Position numbers and translations under genes: made by a program
Assembly (NCBI GenBank): GCA_963922715.1
Contig: CAWUJT010000034.1
Coordinates: 1-20,024, forward strand
Length of the DNA stretch: 20,024 bases
Reading direction: 5' to 3'
Source of the DNA: CAWUJT01 sp963922715
GTDB taxonomy: Bacteria > Pseudomonadota > Alphaproteobacteria > Rhodobacterales > Rhodobacteraceae
Shown: one piece after another, positions 14,655 through 20,024 of the stretch
Numbering within the stretch: position 1 is the stretch's first letter
Layout of the letters: each line of letters opens with the position of its first letter
Notes under the pieces: model-generated
Databases searched by the model: none
What the model was told of the DNA's origin: nothing
Seen by the model: only the letters and a program-made list of their open reading frames with translations

Positions 14655-16024
14655 CCGACGGCCCGCTTTGCCCCTTTCCGCATGTCAGAGAGTTCCTCGG
14701 CCACCAGAAAGGCCAGCTCAAGTGCCTGGCTGGCATTGAGGCGTGGATCGCACACAGTGTGATAGCGGGAGCTCAGATCCTCTTCCGTTACCGCCCGAAC
14801 GCCACCGGTGCATTCTGTCACATCTTGACCCGTCATTTCAAAGTGGACACCGCCGGGAATGGTGCCCTCTGCCCGGTGAACCGCGAAGAATTCTTTGACC
14901 TCTTGTAAGATCGCGTGGAACTGACGGGTTTTATACCCTGTGTTGGATTTGATCACATTGCCATGCATCGGGTCGCACTGCCAGACGACCTTTGCCCCCA
15001 TCTCTTCCACAACCTGAATAAGGCGCGGCAGATGGTCTCCGACTTTCCAAGCGCCAAAGCGGGTGATCAGCGTCAGACGCCCTGGATCGTTTTCTGGGTT
15101 CAGTCTTTCAATCAGAACTTTGAGGTCTTCGGTGGTCAGCGACGGCCCGCATTTCAAGCCAAGCGGGTTCTGAACGCCACGGCAAAACTCGACGTGCGCA
15201 CCATCGGGTTGCCGTGTGCGATCCCCGATCCAGATCATATGTCCCGATCCGGCAACCGGTAGACCGGTGGTCGAATCCACCCGCGCTAAGGCCTCTTCAT
15301 ATTCCAGCAACAGCGCTTCATGGCTGGTGTAGAAATCGACGCTGGACAACTGATGGTTCGTGTGCCCCGTCAAACCAGCGGCTGTCATAAAGTCGAGACT
15401 GTCTTGGATACGATTGGCCATATCTCTGTAGGCCGTGGCTTTTTCGCCTTGTGTGAACCCAAGCGTCCAAGCATGGACCTGATGAATATCGGCAAATCCA
15501 CCTGTGGAGAAGGCGCGTAACAGGTTTAATGAGGCTGCCGCCTGAGTATAGGCCTGCAACATGCGTTTGGGATCGGGGATGCGTGCCTGAGGCGTGAAGG
15601 CGAGTTCGTTGACAATATCGCCCCGATAGATGGGCAACTCTACCCCGTCCTTAGTTTCCGTTGGTGCAGATCGTGGCTTAGCGAATTGGCCAGCCACGCG
15701 GCCCACTTTCACAACAGGCACTTTTGCGCCATAGGTCAACACCATGGCCATCTGCAACAACACCTTGAAAGTATCACGGATGTTGTCGGCTGAAAATTCT
15801 GCAAAACTTTCAGCACAATCTCCGCCTTGAAGTAAAAAGGCTTCACCCCGGCTAACGGCTGCCAGTTCATGACGCAGGCGCCGTGCTTCTCCAGCGAAAA
15901 CAAGTGGGGGATACGTCGACAGTTTCGCTTCAACCTCTGCAAGAGCGACAGTGTCGATATAGTCCGGCATCTGAATGCGGGGCTTCTGTCGCCAAGCTGA
16001 TTTATGCCAAGGTTGCATGTTCAT
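14651..16024 (-). CDS. Class II 3-deoxy-7-phosphoheptulonate (DAHP) synthase
   Basis: First enzyme of the shikimate pathway: condenses phosphoenolpyruvate and erythrose 4-phosphate. This is the class II (plant/mycobacterial-type) enzyme, about 457 residues, much longer than the E. coli class I forms. Signatures: LQGGDCAESF (metal ligand Cys70), KVGRVAGQFAKPRS, HAWTLGFTQG, GSGHMIWIGDRTRQ, GAHVEFCRGVQNPLGLKCGP, WQCDPMHGN and FEMTGQDVTECTGG. The frame extends to a GTG at 16039, but AAAGGGA sits five bases before the ATG at 16024, so that ATG is preferred. It is divergent from the GlxA-type regulator, and its stop interlocks with the gamma-CA gene. Class II genes are variously called aroF, aroG or aroA-II, so no symbol is given. 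Confidence 0.95.
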   Translation of the reverse strand: MNMQPWHKSAWRQKPRIQMPDYIDTVALAEVEAKLSTYPPLVFAGEARRLRHELAAVSRGEAFLLQGGDCAESFAEFSADNIRDTFKVLLQMAMVLTYGAKVPVVKVGRVAGQFAKPRSAPTETKDGVELPIYRGDIVNELAFTPQARIPDPKRMLQAYTQAAASLNLLRAFSTGGFADIHQVHAWTLGFTQGEKATAYRDMANRIQDSLDFMTAAGLTGHTNHQLSSVDFYTSHEALLLEYEEALARVDSTTGLPVAGSGHMIWIGDRTRQPDGAHVEFCRGVQNPLGLKCGPSLTTEDLKVLIERLNPENDPGRLTLITRFGAWKVGDHLPRLIQVVEEMGAKVVWQCDPMHGNVIKSNTGYKTRQFHAILQEVKEFFAVHRAEGTIPGGVHFEMTGQDVTECTGGVRAVTEEDLSSRYHTVCDPRLNASQALELAFLVAEELSDMRKGAKRAVG

Positions 16025-16050
16025 ATTATTCCCTTTCACATCTGTGGCAT

Positions 16051-16079
16051 CATATACCGCCTTGATATACGTCTGACCA
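16051..16079 (-). promoter_or_regulatory. Candidate promoter of the DAHP synthase gene
   Basis: On the minus strand, TGGTCA (16079-16074) and TATATG (16056-16051) are separated by exactly 17 bp, each 4 of 6 to the sigma70 consensus. RNA would start near 16044, leaving about 20 nt that contain the AAAGGGA ribosome site. It lies in the 133-bp divergent gap shared with the regulator gene at 16158. Confidence 0.35.
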
Positions 16080-16157
16080 GCGGCTTTATTGCTTGAAAGC
16101 AGCCGTATTTTGAAAGAACGTCCCTTTGAGATAATCGATCACGAGAGAACATTTTAG

Positions 16158-17150
16158 ATGACCTTGAAACCGCCAACAAAGCAAAGTGCAGTTTCTCCCA
16201 AACACTATGTTTTCGTGCTCATGCCCCAATTTTCACTTCTGAGTTTTGCATGTGCAATCGAAGCCCTGCGTTTGGCCAATCGGATGGCGGGAACGACGCT
16301 TTATACATGGGAGTTGATTGGAGAAGGCGGGGAGGAGATTACCTGTTCCACAGGCATATCATACCGCCTGGATGGCGATCTCGAAGACGTTAATAGAGAT
16401 GATACCGTGCTTTTGTGCGGCGGGGTAGATATTCAAAGCGCCACGACAAAACGATTGATAAACTGGCTGCGGCGTGAAGTCCGCAGAGGTGTCACATTGG
16501 GGGGACTGTGTACGGCATCTTATACGTTGGCAAAAACGGGACTGCTTGATGGTAAACGCGCGACAATCCACTGGGAAAACCAAGACAGTTTCACAGAGGA
16601 GTTCGAAGATGTTGAGTTGACAAAATCCGTCTTTGTGATCGACGGTAATCGCATGACAACGGCAGGGGGCACATCTTCGGTCGACCTGATGCTGAAAATT
16701 ATCGCACGCGATCACAGCGAGGAACTGGCAAGCCTTGTGGCTGATCAGCTGATCTACAACTCAATTCGTACGGATCAAGACAGCCAACGGCTTTCAATCC
16801 CCACGCGCATTGGTGTGCGTCATCCCAAACTTTCCATCGTGATCAAAACGATGGAACAAAACATTGAAGAACCAATCAGTCCATCCCTACTTGCCCAACA
16901 GGTTGGTATGTCCACCCGGCAATTGGAAAGACTGTTTCGTCGCTATCTCAACCGTTCCCCCAAGCGTTATTATATGCAATTACGCCTTTCGAAAGCGCGA
17001 AATTTGCTAATGCAAACAGATATGAGCGTGATCAACGTGGCGCTGGCCTGTGGATTTACATCACCGTCGCATTTTTCTAAATGTTACAGGGCGCATTATA
17101 ATACAACCCCGTATCGTGAACGTGGTGCACACGCAGATCATGAAGACTAA
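16158..17150 (+). CDS. GlxA/GbdR-type transcriptional regulator (DJ-1/PfpI-like domain plus AraC HTH)
   Basis: Transcription factor of 330 residues. The N-terminal half (about 15-190) is a DJ-1/PfpI-like ligand domain with LLCGGVDIQ (85-93), the nucleophile-elbow-like GGLCTASYTLAKTGLLDG with Cys118, and TIHWEN. The C-terminal half (about 225-325) is an AraC double helix-turn-helix: LAQQVGMSTRQLERLFRRYL, then SVINVALACGFTSPSHFSKCYR. The TIHWEN region and architecture recall GbdR/CdhR regulators of betaine and carnitine catabolism, but no such genes are nearby, so the ligand is unknown. It is divergent from DAHP synthase across 133 bp. Family call firm, target unknown. Confidence 0.92.
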   Translation: MTLKPPTKQSAVSPKHYVFVLMPQFSLLSFACAIEALRLANRMAGTTLYTWELIGEGGEEITCSTGISYRLDGDLEDVNRDDTVLLCGGVDIQSATTKRLINWLRREVRRGVTLGGLCTASYTLAKTGLLDGKRATIHWENQDSFTEEFEDVELTKSVFVIDGNRMTTAGGTSSVDLMLKIIARDHSEELASLVADQLIYNSIRTDQDSQRLSIPTRIGVRHPKLSIVIKTMEQNIEEPISPSLLAQQVGMSTRQLERLFRRYLNRSPKRYYMQLRLSKARNLLMQTDMSVINVALACGFTSPSHFSKCYRAHYNTTPYRERGAHADHED

Positions 17151-17212
17151 TCGTTTGATTTATGTTCAAGAACACTTGCAATATGAATGTCCACGTTCCA
17201 GTCATTGTTAGC

Positions 17213-17264
17213 GCCGTTTCGCCGTTATCACTTACGAAACAGAATAATTCTTGTTATCAACGGC
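17213..17264 (+). repeat. Overlapping inverted repeats upstream of the small secreted-protein gene
   Basis: In the 162-bp gap 17151-17312, GTTTCG (17216-17221) mirrors CGAAAC (17235-17240), and GCCGTT (17221-17226, also 17213-17218) mirrors AACGGC (17259-17264). The two stems cannot form together. GTTATCA is also repeated (17224-17230 and 17253-17259). It could be the end of the regulator transcript or a control site for the next gene; there is no T-run after the second stem. Confidence 0.3.
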
Positions 17265-17312
17265 AATGTTTCAATAACTTTCGCACTGTAAAACACTTCT
17301 AAAGGCCCCACT

Positions 17313-17621
17313 ATGAGACAAACATTCGTAATTTTCTTCATGCTGGCCGCCGGTCAGGTGAATGCCCAATCCGTAGACATGCTGGTGAGCATGTGTAAAA
17401 GTCAGACTCAACTTCCTGACGATGTCTGTACCTGTAGTGGCGAAGTCTTGGCGGAAACCGGCTTAACCATGGAAGATGCCGAGGCCGTGATGCAGCAGCT
17501 CCATAGAGCTATGGCCTCGGGCACAAAACCTTCTGGAGAGAATATGGGGTCGTTAAATCGGTCACAAGTCCGCGAAAATGCCACATACTACGCTGAGGTC
17601 GCTAAAACTTGTATGCAATAG
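17313..17621 (+). CDS. Small predicted periplasmic protein with four cysteines, unknown function
   Basis: Not recognised. The 102-residue product has a Sec signal peptide: MRQ, a hydrophobic core TFVIFFMLAAG, and likely cleavage after VNA (residue 18). The mature part of about 84 residues is mostly helical in composition, with Cys28, Cys39, Cys41 and Cys100; the C-T-C pair and two flanking cysteines could form two disulfides in the periplasm. AAAGG lies eight bases before the ATG, and codon use looks normal, so it is a real gene. It is preceded by overlapping inverted repeats and is convergent with the histidine kinase gene across 70 bp. No function is proposed. Confidence 0.75.
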   Translation: MRQTFVIFFMLAAGQVNAQSVDMLVSMCKSQTQLPDDVCTCSGEVLAETGLTMEDAEAVMQQLHRAMASGTKPSGENMGSLNRSQVRENATYYAEVAKTCMQ

Positions 17622-17691
17622 CGAATTTGAACGGTCCTTGGTGCACCTCGTCGGATCGAATGAAAGTTAAATCTGCCTCAGATTGCCCACA

Positions 17692-18960
17692 TTAGCGCGG
17701 TATCACAATCACAGCACGCACCCCCCCAAGGCGCGCGCTGTTCTCCAGACGAAATTGTCCGCCATGGCTACGGATAACATCCGTGACGATTGCCAAGCCT
17801 AAGCCAACTGACCCGCCAGTTGCCTCTCGGGCTTCATCAAGACGTGTAAAGGGTCTGAGCGCGGCCTCTCTGGCCTCAGGGTCGATACCCGGGCCGTTAT
17901 CTTCCACAGCGATAACAAGGGTCTTGTCTGATACATCAAGGCTTAAACATACATGCGTTGCGTGATGGATTGCGTTTTTAACGAGATTTTCCAGTGCGCG
18001 CGTGAATCCCATGGGGCGTAATGACACCAGCGGCGCATCGGCTGGCAACTGCATTTCAAATTCGTGGCCAAGTCTTTCATAATCTTGAATGATTTTGCGT
18101 ATGAGTTCTATTGGGTCCACCAGACGGGGGCTCTCCCCACTATTTTCCCGTGCAAACGCTAAAAACATATCGATCATATCTTGCATGTCTTTGACATCGG
18201 ATAACAGGGCCTGTGCTTCTGCACTATCAATCAAAGACAAACCCAAGCGTAACCGTGTCAGAGGTGTGCGTAAATCATGACTCACACCAGACAGCAAAAG
18301 TGTACGCTGTTCGATGTGTCGATCGATACGATTACGCATATCGAGGAATGCCATCCCTGCGGCACGGACTTCTCGCGCACCAGATGGGATAAAGGAAATA
18401 TTTTGGCCCCGACCAAATGCTTCTGCAACAACGGCCAGGCGACGAATGGGGCGCAACTGATTTCGTAAGAAGATATAAGCCACGCCCGTCATTATAATCG
18501 ATGTAAAAACCATCAGGACCAGAAGCTGATGAGGGTTTGACGCAGAGACACGGCGCCGGGAAATAATAAGCATTCCGTCAAATTCTGGAAATGACACACG
18601 GACCTGCCTTGAATTCGTCGCTAAATCGACAGCGCCGAGGTCTGGGAACGCCTGATGGAGTTCGTATGTGACCACGATGCCAGAGAGATCATAAAAGACA
18701 CGTGTGTCCTCGATGGGTTTTGGCATCTCTATTCTTCTGATGCCCAACAATGGCAGCAAATCCGGATCTTGGCGCACTAATTTGATATCTCGAATAACGG
18801 TTTGTGTCATCTGACGGGTGACATCTTCGAAATGACGTTGCAAAAAGATGATCGACACCACCAATTGTATGATAATAATTGGCAAAATCAAAATGAGCGC
18901 GGCACGTCCGTAAAGGCCGCGTGGTAAACTGTATTTGAAAAAGTCATTGAACATAGACAT
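17692..18960 (-). CDS. EnvZ-like membrane sensor histidine kinase
   Basis: Inner-membrane two-component sensor of 422 residues: TM1 (about 19-40), a periplasmic domain of about 105 residues, TM2 (about 146-165), HAMP (about 166-218, RNQLRPIRRL), and a DHp domain with phospho-acceptor His228 in GVSHDLRTPLTRLRL. The catalytic ATPase domain has an N box ENLVKNAIHHA (324-334), G1 DNGPGID (354-360) and G2 GLGLAI (386-391). All catalytic residues are present, so it should be active. No response regulator is in the window: the gene upstream is divergent and the one downstream is on the other strand. Its ATG lies 21 bp from the divergent MBL gene, with no clear Shine-Dalgarno; a second ATG is two codons in. 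The stimulus is unknown. Confidence 0.93.
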   Translation of the reverse strand: MSMFNDFFKYSLPRGLYGRAALILILPIIIIQLVVSIIFLQRHFEDVTRQMTQTVIRDIKLVRQDPDLLPLLGIRRIEMPKPIEDTRVFYDLSGIVVTYELHQAFPDLGAVDLATNSRQVRVSFPEFDGMLIISRRRVSASNPHQLLVLMVFTSIIMTGVAYIFLRNQLRPIRRLAVVAEAFGRGQNISFIPSGAREVRAAGMAFLDMRNRIDRHIEQRTLLLSGVSHDLRTPLTRLRLGLSLIDSAEAQALLSDVKDMQDMIDMFLAFARENSGESPRLVDPIELIRKIIQDYERLGHEFEMQLPADAPLVSLRPMGFTRALENLVKNAIHHATHVCLSLDVSDKTLVIAVEDNGPGIDPEAREAALRPFTRLDEAREATGGSVGLGLAIVTDVIRSHGGQFRLENSARLGGVRAVIVIPR

Positions 18961-18981
18961 AGTCTAGGCAAGAGTTAAAGG

Positions 18982-19929
18982 ATGGAGCAAGGACAGGTTG
19001 TCGACCTAGAACCCGGATTGAAAGTGATTTTAGCCCCAAACCCGTCATCAATGACACATGAGGGGACGCTTACCTATATTTTGGGACACAACCACGAGTT
19101 GGCGGTCATCGATCCTGGTCCCGATATACCACAGCACCAATCGGCTATCATGAACGCTGTTGGTTCCCATCAAGCCATTACAACAATTTGTGTCACCCAT
19201 GCCCACCTCGACCATAGTGCTCTTGCGAACTCTTTGTCCTTAGAGACCGGTGCACCGGTTTATGGGTTTGGCCCCTATGATGCAGGGCGAACAGCGATCA
19301 TGCAACACTTGGCCGAAACAGGCTTGGCAGAAGGAGGCGAAGGTGTCGATTATCATTTCCATCCCAACAAAGCACTGGCTGAAGGCGCTTTAATTCCTGG
19401 AGACGGTTGGACCTTGCGTGCCCACTGGACGCCAGGACATATGGCCAACCATCTGTCATTTGAATGGTGTGAAAGACATGCTTTGTTTTGTGGTGATCTT
19501 ATAATGGGATGGTCATCTTCTCTGATTTCACCACCAGATGGTAATCTCGAACAATTTTATACCTCTTTGCGAAAGGTTGAAAAGCGCCCTTTGGTGCGTC
19601 TTTACCCAGCACACGGCAGCCCGGTGGAAAACCCCAAGAACCGAATAGACTGGCTGAGACAGCACCGCCACTTGCGCAGCGTTCGCATTGCAAATCAGCT
19701 GAACACTACGCCACAAAATATTTCGGATTTAACATCTTCGGTCTATTCTGATGTTGCCCCCAAGTATTGGCAGATTGCACAACGTAATTTATTCGCGCAT
19801 CTTATTTGGATGGTCGAAATCGGCTATGCACAAGCTGTACCAGAGCTGTCTTTCCAAGCAAGCTATCACAAAAAAACCTCACACAAAAAATTTTCTGACT
19901 TTTTACTAGACGCAAACATTATGTATTGA
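18982..19929 (+). CDS. Metallo-beta-lactamase-fold hydrolase, LACTB2-like
   Basis: Probable metal-dependent hydrolase of 315 residues, likely cytoplasmic (no signal peptide). Motifs in order: HAHLDH (His73, His75, Asp77, His78), WTPGHMANHLS (third metal His), FCGDLIMGW (bridging Asp), and LYPAHGSPVENP (last His). The tail with a LRQHRHLRSVRIANQL segment and a winged-helix-like region (about 225-290) is typical of LACTB2-type proteins, some of which are endoribonucleases; the substrate here is unknown. AAAGG abuts the ATG directly, too close for normal initiation, and an in-frame TAA just upstream rules out a longer start. The last 25 residues are Lys/His-rich and encoded by AT-rich DNA. It ends 17 bp before tRNA-Asn. 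Confidence 0.9.
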   Translation: MEQGQVVDLEPGLKVILAPNPSSMTHEGTLTYILGHNHELAVIDPGPDIPQHQSAIMNAVGSHQAITTICVTHAHLDHSALANSLSLETGAPVYGFGPYDAGRTAIMQHLAETGLAEGGEGVDYHFHPNKALAEGALIPGDGWTLRAHWTPGHMANHLSFEWCERHALFCGDLIMGWSSSLISPPDGNLEQFYTSLRKVEKRPLVRLYPAHGSPVENPKNRIDWLRQHRHLRSVRIANQLNTTPQNISDLTSSVYSDVAPKYWQIAQRNLFAHLIWMVEIGYAQAVPELSFQASYHKKTSHKKFSDFLLDANIMY

Positions 19930-19946
19930 TACTTAATCTCGGTAAT

Positions 19947-20021
19947 TCCGGCGTAGCTCAGCGGTAGAGCAGTTGACTGTTAATCAATTGGTCGTAGGTT
20001 CGATCCCTACCGCCGGAGCCA
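19947..20021 (+). tRNA. tRNA-Asn (GTT)
   Basis: Cloverleaf read by eye: acceptor TCCGGCG (19947-19953) pairs with CGCCGGA (20011-20017); D arm GCTC...GAGC; anticodon stem TTGA/TCAA around loop CTGTTAA with anticodon GTT; T arm GTAGG-TTCGATC-CCTAC; discriminator G (20018) and encoded CCA (20019-20021). It is 75 nt with CCA. It lies 17 bp after the MBL gene; the window ends three bases later. Confidence 0.97.
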
Positions 20022-20024
20022 AAA

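Noticed and set aside
1..20024. CRISPR array, IS element or prophage
   Set aside because: No regularly spaced repeats, transposase, integrase or phage genes seen on either strand.

Overview
The window is chromosomal DNA of an alphaproteobacterium, most likely a Rhodobacterales/Roseobacter-group species. The evidence is the start of the division and cell wall (dcw) cluster in the order mraZ-rsmH-ftsL-ftsI-murE-murF-mraY-murD, a long RNA leader in front of mraZ that matches the Rhodobacteraceae UpsM arrangement, a class II (plant-like) DAHP synthase, a PAS_5 protein, and a LACTB2-like metallo-beta-lactamase-fold protein. By eye the genes are moderately GC-rich and the spacers clearly AT-richer. 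I see no phage, transposon, IS element or CRISPR array; this is core genome.

Layout. Positions 1-1005 (+) hold a DUF900-type alpha/beta hydrolase cut by the left edge, probably a lipoprotein. Positions 1002-10838 (-) are one dense dcw block. mraZ comes first, and rsmH, ftsL and ftsI are locked together by ATGA start/stop overlaps. murE and murF also overlap by ATGA. mraY, an unexpected short-chain dehydrogenase and murD follow. The block ends at murD, whose stop interlocks with that of the convergent hydrolase, so ftsW, murG, murC and the rest must lie elsewhere. Positions 10839-11334 are a large gene-free stretch holding the dcw promoter and leader. Positions 11335-13230 (-) carry mrp/apbC and a PAS_5 protein. 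Positions 13477-14654 (+) carry gmk overlapping a gamma-carbonic-anhydrase-like gene. Positions 14651-16024 (-) are class II DAHP synthase, convergent with the previous gene and sharing a TTAA in which both stop codons lie. Positions 16158-17150 (+) are a GlxA/GbdR-type regulator, followed by a small secreted four-cysteine protein at 17313-17621 (+). An EnvZ-like histidine kinase without a visible partner (17692-18960, -) is divergent from the MBL-fold gene (18982-19929, +). A tRNA-Asn(GTT) closes the window (19947-20021, +).

How the genes work together. The dcw block supplies the cytoplasmic peptidoglycan ligases MurD, MurE and MurF, the first lipid step (MraY), the septal transpeptidase FtsI with its partner FtsL, 16S rRNA methylation (RsmH) and the cluster's own regulator MraZ. 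MurE carries the DNPR motif for meso-diaminopimelate.

The most interesting part is the leader of this operon. A sigma70-like promoter (11082-11110) would start an RNA near 11076. About 40 nt before the mraZ GTG start lies a hairpin with a U-rich tail (10879-10920). Stopping there gives an RNA of about 198 nt, matching in position and size the Rhodobacter sRNA UpsM. An upstream segment (10983-10993) is complementary to the 5' arm of the terminator, so an antiterminator structure is possible, and a short upstream ORF (10941-11066) runs across it. This suggests attenuation control of the whole division cluster. The pairing is read directly from the sequence; its function is inference.
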